From Nocardia aobensis NBRC 100429 (GTDB taxonomy: Bacteria > Actinomycetota > Actinomycetes > Mycobacteriales > Mycobacteriaceae), in contig NZ_BAFQ01000164.1 of the NCBI RefSeq assembly GCF_000308375.1, positions 1-64,000 of the forward strand: a stretch of DNA of 64,000 nt. Reading direction: 5' to 3'. Below, one piece after another: positions 25,147-33,258 of this stretch. The notes under the pieces were generated by a model. It did no database searches. It had not been told where the DNA came from and saw only the letters and a list, made by a program, of their open reading frames with translations. Position 1 is the first letter of the stretch. Each line of letters opens with the position of its first letter. Position numbers and translations under genes: made by a program.

Positions 25147-25911
25147 ATGACGGTTGGTCTCGACGTCCGGGCCGAGCGTGAGCGGGTCGCCCGCGCGTGC
25201 CGCGCAGGGCAGCCTCTGCCCGAATTCCTTTACAGCAGTGACGAAGACATCTTGTGGTCCCGCGTTTTCGCGACGCTGCGCGCCATGCACGAACAGCTCG
25301 CCTGCGCGGACTATCGGGGCGCGGCTCGCCTCGTTCAGCTGCCCGCCGAGCGGGTACCGCAGATGAGCGAGGTGTCGCGCATGCTTCGTTCGCTGACCGG
25401 TTTCGCGTTGGCGCCGGCCATCGGAAGCCAACCCGGCCGCCTGTTCTACGGGCCGATGGCCGACGGCATCCTGCACGCCACGCCGGACGTGCGGCCGGTG
25501 ACCGAGCAATCGTTCTCGCCCGATCCGGACGTCATCCACGAACTGGTCGGACATGCGGTGATACTGGCCGACCCCGAATTCGCGGAGCTGTATCGCTGTT
25601 TCGGCCGCGCCGCCAACCGCGCCACCTCCGACGAGGAGCGGGCCGCGATCGCGCGGTTGTTCTGGTTCACCCTGGAGGTCGGCGTGGTCGCCGAGAAAGG
25701 TCACCCGCGAGCGTACGGAGCCGCGATCCTCTCCTCGGTGACGGAGATGGAGTCCTTCGTGAACGCGGATCTGCGGGAATTCCGGGTGGAGGACATACTC
25801 GCCGCCGATATCGACGACAGCATTTGTCAACCGCTCCTCTTCGTCGCCGATTCGGTCAGCCGGATGATGGCGGAGGTAACGAGCTTCCTCCGGACGAGGA
25901 TCGGTTCGTGA
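25147..25911 (+). CDS. Pterin-dependent aromatic amino acid hydroxylase
   Basis: A 254-residue catalytic-domain-only member of the phenylalanine/tyrosine/tryptophan hydroxylase family (non-haem iron, tetrahydropterin and O2). Iron ligands are His131 and His136 in PDVIHELVGH and Glu177 in WFTLEVGVV. Arg116 aligns with the substrate-carboxylate Arg of the animal enzymes. RAYGAAILSSVTEMES and CQPLLFVADS match the conserved end of the catalytic core. There is no regulatory ACT or tetramerisation domain. It opens an operon with the NRPS, 61 bp upstream of it, so it most likely supplies a hydroxylated aromatic amino acid (DOPA, meta-Tyr or Tyr) as building block. Regiochemistry cannot be read from sequence. 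Confidence 0.88.
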   Translation: MTVGLDVRAERERVARACRAGQPLPEFLYSSDEDILWSRVFATLRAMHEQLACADYRGAARLVQLPAERVPQMSEVSRMLRSLTGFALAPAIGSQPGRLFYGPMADGILHATPDVRPVTEQSFSPDPDVIHELVGHAVILADPEFAELYRCFGRAANRATSDEERAAIARLFWFTLEVGVVAEKGHPRAYGAAILSSVTEMESFVNADLREFRVEDILAADIDDSICQPLLFVADSVSRMMAEVTSFLRTRIGS

Positions 25912-25972
25912 CGACGCCGTATCGCACGCTCCCCCGGACGACATCCTCGCCGGCGACGACTAAGGAATTGCG

Positions 25973-28900
25973 GTGGTAGACCTTTCGAGTACCACGCGTC
26001 GTCACGACGACGCGACTCCGGGCGCGGACTCCTTCGACTTGTCGGTGGCGCAGTACGAACTGTGGCTGGCTCAGCAGTTACATCCCACGGTTCCGTTCTC
26101 CATCTCGCAATACACCGATGTGCAAGGCGATCTCGACCTGGAACTGCTCCAGCGGTGTGCCCGCCGCGCCGCACGCGAATTACAGTCGCCGCATGTACGA
26201 TTCGCCATCGTCGGTGGCAGGCCGCGCCAATATCTCGACCACGATGTGGACACCGGATTCGACTGCATAGATCTCAGTGATCACCCCGATCCCGAACGCG
26301 CCGCACAGGAGTGGATGAGCCGGGATCATCACGCGGGCATCGATCTGACCGGAGACGACGTCACGAAGACGGTGCTGTTCACCCTCGGCCCCGGCCGGTA
26401 TCGCTGCTACGCGCGCAGCCATCACATCGCCGTGGACGGCTTCGGCGCCGCTCAGGTGTTGCAGCGCACGGCCGAATTGCATTCCGCCGCAACCGAAGGA
26501 CGACCCCCGACCGCGTGCCGCGCGGTATCGCTGGCCGAGATCGTGGCGGCCGAGCAGCGGTATCGGTCCTCGTCTCGGTTCGCGGCCGACCGCGAGTACT
26601 GGGGCCGGCAGCTCGCCGGCCTCGACCACACGACCCGCCTCAGTGAGCGGTACGCCGCCCCGTCGGCCCGGCCGCATATCGCGCACGCGACCGTCGACGC
26701 GGAGGTCATGGCACGGCTCGGCGACGCAGCCCGCCGGTACGGCACCGGAATGGCCGAGGTGCTGGTCGCGGCGGTGGCCGCGTTTCTGGCGCGGATGACG
26801 GGCGATACCGATGTGACGGTGTCGCTGCCCGTCGCCGGGCGCACCACCGGAGCGCTGCGGCAGTCGGCGGGAATGGTCTCGAACGTGGTGCCCCTGCGGG
26901 TGCGCGGCGTGGCCGAGAGCACGGTCGGTGAGCTGGTCCGCGAGGTACGCCTGAGCATGATCGGCGCGTTGCGCCATCAGTTGTACCGGCACGAAGACCT
27001 GCTCCGCGACCACGGCGTGGGGCAGGCCGGCCGGCACGGCTACGGGCCGCTGATCAACGTCCTCAGCCTGCCCGAGAGCATCGACTTCGGCGCCGTTCGC
27101 GGTCGGACGCAACTGCTTTCGGCCGGCCCGGTGGAGGATTTGGCGATCAGTTGCTACCGGTTCGGCACCGAGCCGTTCGTCATCGACTTTCATGCCAACC
27201 CGGAGCTGTACCGAGCAGAGGAAGTGGAGGGGTATCGGCAGCAGTTCGTCGACTGCCTGACCCGATTCCTGCTGGCCGACGGCGCGGACACGGTGTTCGC
27301 GGCCGTCGCCGGCCCGCACACGATCGCCGACCCGCAGCGGCGACACCACCAGCGGTTGCTGCCGGACCTGCTCGCGGGTGGAACCGATGCCGGTGACCGG
27401 ATCGCGCTGAGCGGGCCTGATCGTTCGGTGACCTATCGCGAACTCGACGAGACGAGCGCCCGGTGGGCGCGCGAGCTGATCGCGCACGGCGCCGGGCCGG
27501 AAGTCGTTGTCGCGGTGGCATTGTCGCGGTCGGTCGAATCGGTCATGGCGTTGTGGGCGGTCGCCCGGGCGGGCGCGGTGTTCTTCCCGGTCAATCCCAC
27601 CGACCCGCCGGCCCGCGTCTCGAAGCTGATCGCCGATTCCGGTGCGGCGGTGGGCATCACCCTCACCAGGTGGCGCACACCGCAGGAGACCACGACGGTC
27701 GACTGGTTGATGCTCGACAGCGACGAGTTCACCCGCGCCGCCGCGGCCCGGTCCGCCGAAGCGGTGACCGACGCGGATCGGATACGACCGTTGCGGGCCG
27801 CGCACCCGGCCTATCTGATCTACACCTCCGGATCCACCGGCGAGCCCAAGGGAGTGCTGAGTACCCACGAGGGGCTGGCGACCCTGGCCGACGATCTGCG
27901 CACCCGCAACGGCATCGGCAGCGATGCCGTTGTGCTGCAAGCACATTCGCCATTCTGCGATGCGTCGATGCTCGAATATCTCTCCGCGTTCCCCCCGGGC
28001 GCGAAGCTGGTCGCCTTGGCGCCGGATATCGTTGCGGGACAACGACTTTCGCAAGTGATGGAGGATGAGGCCGTCACGCAGCTGATCGTCACGCCGGCCA
28101 TCCTGGCCACGCTCGACCCGGATCGACTGCCCTCGCTGCGGACCGTCACCGTCGGCGGAGACAAATGTCCGCCCGCACTGGCGCAACGCTGGGCGGGCCG
28201 GTTACCGATGTTCAACTCCTACGGCCCCACCGAAGCCACCGTCGTGGTGACCCAGACCGAACCGCTCGCCCCCGGCTCGCCGATCACGATCGGGCGCGGA
28301 CTGCCCGGCGTGCAGACTCTCGTCCTGGACGCCCGGCTACGGCCGGCTCCCCGTGGCGCCCGCGGCGAACTGTATCTCGCCGGTGACGCGTTGGCGCGGG
28401 GATATCTGGGGCGGCCCGGGATCACCGCGCGGAGTTTCGTCGCAAATCCCTACGGGCAGCCGGGAACCCGGATGTATCGCACCGGTGACATGGTCCGCGA
28501 GCAACCCGACGGCACGCTGGAGTACCTCGGCCGAGGCGATGTTCAGATCTCGTTGCGCGGACAGCGCATCGAGCCGTCCGAGGTGGAGCGCGCCTTGGCC
28601 GCCGACGCGGCGGTCGATCAGGCCGTGGTGCGGGTGTGGACGTCCGAGACACTCGGCGATCGGCTGATCGGCTATGTCGTGCCCGCGGCGGCCGGGGAGG
28701 ATTTCGACCGGGCCGCCGTCTTGGCGCGATTGCGGACCGTGCTGCCGCCCGGCATGGTTCCGGCGATGCTGATTCCGCTGCCCGAGATACCGATCAATCC
28801 GAGCAGCGGCAAGACCGATCGATCAGCGTTGCCGGATCCACAGACGCTGCCGCGCCCGGCGTTCCGCGCGCCGGCCTCGGAGATCGAGCGCACGGTGGCG

Positions 28901-29920
28901 GAGACGATCGCCGAGGTGACCGGGCAGACTCGAATCGGCTTGGACGACAACTTCTTCGAACTCGGCGGCAACTCGTTGCTTGGCGTCGAACTGTGCCGGC
29001 AACTGTCGGAACGGACCGGGACCACGGTGACGATCTCGTCGCTGTTCACCCCGACGGTGCAGAGCTTGGCCGCCGCCATCGAAGCCACCGCGGCCGGTGG
29101 GAACAGCGAGGCGGCAGTCGGCGGTTCGGCGTTGCAACCGGTTCTTCCGTTGCGGGGCAGCGGTTCCGGGACGCCGCTGATCTGCCTGCATTCGGCGGTT
29201 CCGCTGTCGTGGTGCTATTCGGGCCTGCTGCGCTACGTCACCGACCGGCCCGTCTTCGGCCTGCAGTCGCCGGCCGTCTCCGGGCAATCGCGGCGATACC
29301 GCAGCGTCGACGAGCTCGCCGAGGTGTATCTGCGGGAACTCACGCGCGTGCAACCGGAAGGGCCGTACCACCTGCTGGGCTGGTCGCTGGGCGGTCAGCT
29401 CGCGCACGCGCTCGCCGCCCGGCTGCGCGCCCGGGGGCACGACGTGGGATTGCTCGTCATGCTCGACAGCGTGGCCTTCGGGCAGGGTGCGCCGCGGCCG
29501 GAGCCGCCCACCGTCCGTGATCTGGTCACCCATTTGCAGGGCAACGAGTCGGCCACCCCTGATATGCGGCCGCTCACGCTGGACGAAGCGGTGGACGTGC
29601 TCGCCGACAGCCCCGGCCCCGGGCGCGGGCTGACCCGCGAGCAGCTCGAACGCCTGCACCAGGGCTATGTCGACAGCGTCGCCATGTCGACGAGCTACCG
29701 GCCGGCACCCTATGACGGCGATCTGCTGTATTTCTCGGCGACCGAGGGCATCACCGGCGAACTGACCGGCGAGATGTGGCGGCCCTGGGTTTCCGGACGG
29801 ATCGCCGAGCACCGCGTCGACGTCACCCACGCCCAGATGACCAACCCCGAGGCGCTCGCGGTCATCGGGCCGATCCTGGAGGCCGAACTGAATCGGCACG
29901 GCGAAGGGAAGAGCATGTGA
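25973..29920 (+). CDS. Single-module NRPS: C-A-PCP-TE (EntF-like)
   Basis: A 1315-residue synthetase starting at GTG 25973. The condensation domain (about 20-445) has an intact HHIAVDG at 150-156 and resembles the EntF-type C domain (GPLINVLSLPESIDF, AGPVEDLAI). The adenylation domain (about 465-955) has YTSGSTGEPKG at 617-627, CDASMLE at 662-668, NSYGPTE at 748-754, YRTGD at 835-839 and the catalytic Lys947 in NPSSGKTDR. The by-eye specificity code is D-A-L-I-T-G-S-V-V-K, close to a known tyrosine code. The carrier domain has phosphopantetheine Ser1001 in LGGNSL. The thioesterase has Ser1138 (GWSLGG), Asp1165 and His1286. No upstream aryl or acyl carrier is in the window, so the donor to the C domain is unknown. 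Confidence 0.95.
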   Translation: MVDLSSTTRRHDDATPGADSFDLSVAQYELWLAQQLHPTVPFSISQYTDVQGDLDLELLQRCARRAARELQSPHVRFAIVGGRPRQYLDHDVDTGFDCIDLSDHPDPERAAQEWMSRDHHAGIDLTGDDVTKTVLFTLGPGRYRCYARSHHIAVDGFGAAQVLQRTAELHSAATEGRPPTACRAVSLAEIVAAEQRYRSSSRFAADREYWGRQLAGLDHTTRLSERYAAPSARPHIAHATVDAEVMARLGDAARRYGTGMAEVLVAAVAAFLARMTGDTDVTVSLPVAGRTTGALRQSAGMVSNVVPLRVRGVAESTVGELVREVRLSMIGALRHQLYRHEDLLRDHGVGQAGRHGYGPLINVLSLPESIDFGAVRGRTQLLSAGPVEDLAISCYRFGTEPFVIDFHANPELYRAEEVEGYRQQFVDCLTRFLLADGADTVFAAVAGPHTIADPQRRHHQRLLPDLLAGGTDAGDRIALSGPDRSVTYRELDETSARWARELIAHGAGPEVVVAVALSRSVESVMALWAVARAGAVFFPVNPTDPPARVSKLIADSGAAVGITLTRWRTPQETTTVDWLMLDSDEFTRAAAARSAEAVTDADRIRPLRAAHPAYLIYTSGSTGEPKGVLSTHEGLATLADDLRTRNGIGSDAVVLQAHSPFCDASMLEYLSAFPPGAKLVALAPDIVAGQRLSQVMEDEAVTQLIVTPAILATLDPDRLPSLRTVTVGGDKCPPALAQRWAGRLPMFNSYGPTEATVVVTQTEPLAPGSPITIGRGLPGVQTLVLDARLRPAPRGARGELYLAGDALARGYLGRPGITARSFVANPYGQPGTRMYRTGDMVREQPDGTLEYLGRGDVQISLRGQRIEPSEVERALAADAAVDQAVVRVWTSETLGDRLIGYVVPAAAGEDFDRAAVLARLRTVLPPGMVPAMLIPLPEIPINPSSGKTDRSALPDPQTLPRPAFRAPASEIERTVAETIAEVTGQTRIGLDDNFFELGGNSLLGVELCRQLSERTGTTVTISSLFTPTVQSLAAAIEATAAGGNSEAAVGGSALQPVLPLRGSGSGTPLICLHSAVPLSWCYSGLLRYVTDRPVFGLQSPAVSGQSRRYRSVDELAEVYLRELTRVQPEGPYHLLGWSLGGQLAHALAARLRARGHDVGLLVMLDSVAFGQGAPRPEPPTVRDLVTHLQGNESATPDMRPLTLDEAVDVLADSPGPGRGLTREQLERLHQGYVDSVAMSTSYRPAPYDGDLLYFSATEGITGELTGEMWRPWVSGRIAEHRVDVTHAQMTNPEALAVIGPILEAELNRHGEGKSM

Positions 29921-30825
29921 GCAAGCATTCCGCTGCGATCGTGGCATCCGTGGTGTCGGTCGCGTCATCGATCATGCTGGCCGCACGACGGCCGGCGGTG
30001 TTCGGTCTCCGTCTCCCGCGCGCGGTGCTGGCCGCCGTCGCCGCGATCGCCCTGGCGATCGCCGCCAACGAGAGCGTGGGCAAACCGGTGATGTTCCTGC
30101 GCTGGTCGTATGTGCGGTTTCTGTTCGGCCTCCGGCATATGGGCGCCACCTGGCAGGTCGGTGACGGCCGCGAACAGGCGCTGGCCGACTATGTGTGCGC
30201 GCATGCGCGACGCAACGACATCGACGATGTGATCCGGGCGATCGACGAGTTCTGCTACACCAAGAGCTACCTGATCAATATCGGTGACGAGAAGGGCCGG
30301 ATTCTCGACCGGGCCGTCGCCGCCGCGCAGCCGCGCCGCCTGCTCGAACTCGGAACCTATTGTGGATACAGCGCATTGCGCATGGCGCGGGCCATGCCGG
30401 CCGACGCCGTGCTGTACTCGATCGAGTTCAATGCCGCCAATGCCGCCGTGGCCCGGCGGATCTGGGATCACGCGGGCGTCGGTGACCGCATCGTCGTCAT
30501 CGTCGGCACATTGGGCGACGACGGAAAGACGCTCCGCACGCTGAGCGGCAACCACGAATTCCGTCCCGGCGCACTGGATTTCGTCTTCCTCGACCACGAG
30601 AAGGATGAATATCTTCCCGATCTCCACCGGATCCTGGACCTGGCGTGGCTGCGCGCCGGCGCGGTCGTCGTGGCGGACAACGTGAAATATCCGGGTGCCC
30701 CGGAGTATCGAACGTTCATGCGTCGCCACGAGGGCACCCGGTGGACGACCCGCGAGCATCGGACGCACGCCGAATACCAGAAGGTTCTCAAGGACCTCGT
30801 ACTCGAATCGACCTATCTCGGCTGA
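29917..30825 (+). CDS. Membrane-anchored catechol O-methyltransferase homologue
   Basis: A 302-residue SAM-dependent methyltransferase. Hydrophobic N-terminal segments (about 5-22 and 35-52) suggest membrane anchoring, like membrane-bound animal COMT. The catalytic domain matches COMT strikingly: LELGTYCGYSALRMAR (SAM site, 143-158), Glu170, Asp226 with FLDHEKD supplying Lys229 as the base, ADN at 253-255 for magnesium, and Glu286 in AEY. These are all the residues used by COMT to methylate a catechol hydroxyl. Its GTG start overlaps the NRPS stop by 4 bp (GTGA), so production is tied to the NRPS. It implies a catechol, such as a DOPA unit, in the pathway. Confidence 0.88.
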   Translation: MSKHSAAIVASVVSVASSIMLAARRPAVFGLRLPRAVLAAVAAIALAIAANESVGKPVMFLRWSYVRFLFGLRHMGATWQVGDGREQALADYVCAHARRNDIDDVIRAIDEFCYTKSYLINIGDEKGRILDRAVAAAQPRRLLELGTYCGYSALRMARAMPADAVLYSIEFNAANAAVARRIWDHAGVGDRIVVIVGTLGDDGKTLRTLSGNHEFRPGALDFVFLDHEKDEYLPDLHRILDLAWLRAGAVVVADNVKYPGAPEYRTFMRRHEGTRWTTREHRTHAEYQKVLKDLVLESTYLG

Positions 30826-30980
30826 GCGGATCGAGCCCACTCGGTCGACCCGCGAGTGCCCGTGCCGCGATTGTGATGTCGCCGAACATGTTAATCATCG
30901 GTAATGGCGGGTAGTCGCAGATATGGTGCAACGTTGCGCCCCGACCTGATGCTGTCTATACGCCGAAGGACGAGATTCGC

Positions 30981-31943
30981 ATGAGCACTCTTGATACGTC
31001 CACCCTGCTGGCCCAGCTGCGAGCACTGCTGACGTTGACCAATACCGAGATACAAGTGGCCGAGACCCGGATCGCGCAGGCGCGGACCGAGGCTGTCCGC
31101 AAGGAGCTGTCGGAGAACGCCGACAAGGGCCGCGCCCGCGCCGAGGCCATCGAGGCCGCCATCCGCGATCTGGGCAGTGTGCCCGAGGTGGTCGGCCCGT
31201 TCCTCGGCCGTGCGGTCGCCGCGATCAAGGCGATGGCCGAACAGGCCCAGCCGTTCGACGAGGCCCTGCTCGGCGATCTGGCGCTCGAGCACCAGCTGCT
31301 CGACCGCTCCCGCTACATCAAGGCCCTCGCGACCGCCGCGGGGCAGCGGGAGATCGTGACGTTGGCCGACCGCTTGATCACCGCGCATTCGGCCACGGTG
31401 GAATGGCTGACCACCGTCCTGGCCGAGGACGCCCTCGGCGGGCCGGCCGCGTTGCGCCGCACCGTGCTGCAGGCGGCGACCGGCACCGCGGTGAAGCTGT
31501 TCAACCTGCCCGTCACCTGGTCGGCTCGCGGCCTGGACCGCGCGCTGGACACCGTCCGCACCACCCCGCCCGCGCTCGGTGAGCTGCTCGCCCGAGGCGC
31601 GCACGCGGGTGATGTGGCGGTCAAGACTCTGTCGGCCTCCCGGGACGCCGCACTCGAGACCGCCGAACAGGTCACGCGTCACGAAGGCGCCGGCGCGGCC
31701 GCCGACGCCCTGCATTCGATCCGTGCGACCACCGGTGTCCTCGAACCCGGCGAGTTACCGGTCGGCGACTACGACGAGCTGAACGTGTCCCAGGCCGTCG
31801 CCGCGGTGAAGGACCTCACCGAGCCGGCCGACATCCGCGCGATCGTCGCCTACGAGGAAGCCCACAAGAAGCGACACGGGGTCGTGTCGGCCGCCCAGAC
31901 CCGGCTCGCCGCGATCGCCCAGGAAGTGGCCGGCCTCAGCTGA
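30981..31943 (+). CDS. Ferritin-like helical protein of unknown function
   Basis: A 320-residue, almost entirely helical protein, rich in Ala, Glu, Leu and Arg. The N-terminal 150 residues look like a four-helix ferritin-like bundle (HQLLDRSRYIKALATAAGQR, HSATVEWLTTVL). The second half is long amphipathic helices ending in EEAHKKRHGVVSAAQTRL. Such proteins occur in actinobacteria annotated as ferritin-like, but I see no complete diiron E..ExxH set. No signal peptide or membrane helix is present. It stands alone 155 bp after the methyltransferase gene and is followed by a strong hairpin, so membership of the biosynthetic operon is doubtful. Confidence 0.62.
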   Translation: MSTLDTSTLLAQLRALLTLTNTEIQVAETRIAQARTEAVRKELSENADKGRARAEAIEAAIRDLGSVPEVVGPFLGRAVAAIKAMAEQAQPFDEALLGDLALEHQLLDRSRYIKALATAAGQREIVTLADRLITAHSATVEWLTTVLAEDALGGPAALRRTVLQAATGTAVKLFNLPVTWSARGLDRALDTVRTTPPALGELLARGAHAGDVAVKTLSASRDAALETAEQVTRHEGAGAAADALHSIRATTGVLEPGELPVGDYDELNVSQAVAAVKDLTEPADIRAIVAYEEAHKKRHGVVSAAQTRLAAIAQEVAGLS

Positions 31944-31957
31944 CCGGTGATTACTCG

Positions 31958-31989
31958 ACCGGCCGGTCCCCATCCGGGGGCCGGCCGGT
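31958..31989 (+). terminator. GC-rich hairpin after the ferritin-like gene
   Basis: ACCGGCCGG at 31958-31966 pairs perfectly with CCGGCCGGT at 31981-31989, with an inner CCCC/GGGG extension. It lies 14 bp after the stop codon. No T tract follows. Confidence 0.65.
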
Positions 31990-32115
31990 TGTCGTCTGGA
32001 TCAGCCTGGCGATCTCGACAGCCTGATCGTCGGCGATGCCTTCGTTCTCGCCTCCAAAGAGGCGATCCGCCAGCCCCCGAGGGCAGCTTCGCACTTCTCG
32101 CCAGAGCAGGCTTGC

Positions 32116-32138
32116 CATATACCCCCTAGGGGTATATG
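32116..32138. promoter_or_regulatory. Perfect CsoR/RicR-like operator palindrome
   Basis: CATATACCCC-CTA-GGGGTATATG has 10-bp perfect arms and a 3-bp spacer. The TACCC...GGGTA core is the recognition pattern of copper-sensing CsoR/RicR repressors in actinobacteria. It lies 42 bp upstream of the His-rich protein's preferred start, in the position expected of a promoter operator. No csoR gene is in the window. Confidence 0.7.
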
Positions 32139-32180
32139 TTTTCGATGTCGGACGAGAACAAGATCGGAAAGGTCGGAGCG

Positions 32181-33068
32181 ATGACCGCGCACGCTGACAT
32201 CAATCACCATGGGGCACAAGGCAATCACGGAATCCGCGACCCGCACGCGCATCACGGCGGACACCAGGGCCACGGTGGACACGAGGGGCACAGCGCGCAC
32301 GAAAACCATGGCGCGCACGAAGGCCATGACGGGCACGCCGCGCACGGTGGCGGACTGCCGGGCGGGCTCCAGATCACCCAGGACGGGTACACCTTGGCGC
32401 TCGCCGAGCCGATCCTCACACCGGGCGAGGTCGATTTCCGGTTCCGGATCCTGGGTCCGGACGGCGCACCGGTCACCGAGTACACCGCGATCCATGATCG
32501 GCAGCTGCACCTCATCGTGGTGCAGCGGGAACTGACCGGGTTCTGGCACGTGCATCCGGAACTCACCGCCGACGGCATCTGGACGGTGCGGCTGAACCTG
32601 CCGGAAGCGGGCGCGTATCGCGTGTTCACCGACATCGCCCCGCGGGCCCTCGGCAAGACCATCACCCTCGGCGCGGACCTGGCCGTCACCGGCACGTACG
32701 CGCCGCGGCCGACACCCGCGGCCGCCCGGATCGCCGACATCGACGGGTACGAGGTGACCCTCGACGGCGATCTGGTGCCCGGCGACGGCCGCCTGCTCAC
32801 CCTGACCGTGCGCAAGCACGGCGAGCCGGTCACCGACCTACAACCGTACCTGGCGGCCTACGGACATCTGGTGATCCTGCGGGCGGGCGACCTGGCCTAC
32901 GTGCATGTCCACCCCAACGGCGAACCCGGTGACGGCGTCACCGCCCCGGGTCCGGACGTCACCTTCCACACCGCCGTCCCCGGCCCCGGAACCTACCGGT
33001 TGTTCCTGGATTTCAAGCACGGCGACGTCGTCCGCACCGCCGCGTTCACCCTGCCGACGACACGGTGA
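32181..33068 (+). CDS. His-rich protein, probable copper-responsive
   Basis: A 295-residue protein. Residues 4-58 are packed with His (HHG, HAHH, GGHEGH, NHGAHEGHDGH repeats), a metal-chelating stretch. The rest is beta-rich, with two similar segments holding a buried HVHP motif each (GFWHVHPEL and AYVHVHPNG), so it looks like two beta-sandwich repeats. No signal peptide is present. ATG 32181 is preferred, with AAGG/GGAG upstream; earlier ATGs at 32136 and 32145 overlap or touch the operator. The CsoR/RicR-like palindrome upstream suggests induction by copper, and the His clusters suggest copper buffering (inference). Confidence 0.75.
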   Translation: MTAHADINHHGAQGNHGIRDPHAHHGGHQGHGGHEGHSAHENHGAHEGHDGHAAHGGGLPGGLQITQDGYTLALAEPILTPGEVDFRFRILGPDGAPVTEYTAIHDRQLHLIVVQRELTGFWHVHPELTADGIWTVRLNLPEAGAYRVFTDIAPRALGKTITLGADLAVTGTYAPRPTPAAARIADIDGYEVTLDGDLVPGDGRLLTLTVRKHGEPVTDLQPYLAAYGHLVILRAGDLAYVHVHPNGEPGDGVTAPGPDVTFHTAVPGPGTYRLFLDFKHGDVVRTAAFTLPTTR

Positions 33069-33258
33069 GTGCTCTCGCAGGTATCGCGGTGTTATTTCGG
33101 GTCCGCGCGGCGGGCGGTTCGGTTTCGCGACTCGGCCGAGGCGTCCGGCGCGGCGGAGAAGGTCGGTCGCAGGTCCCCTCGCGCCACGACGTCGGACGGG
33201 CTGTCGGTGACCGCGTCTCGGTGACTGAAGAGTTGGGGTCCCAAGGGTTGTTTCTCGC

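Noticed and set aside
26180..28186. Long minus-strand frame (668 codons) opposite the NRPS
   Set aside because: It is the complement of a coding sequence with strong codon bias; its translation is Arg/Gly/His-rich and matches no family.
30826..30860. Small hairpin CACTCG/CGAGTG after the methyltransferase gene
   Set aside because: Only 6 bp of stem and no T tract; too weak to call a terminator.
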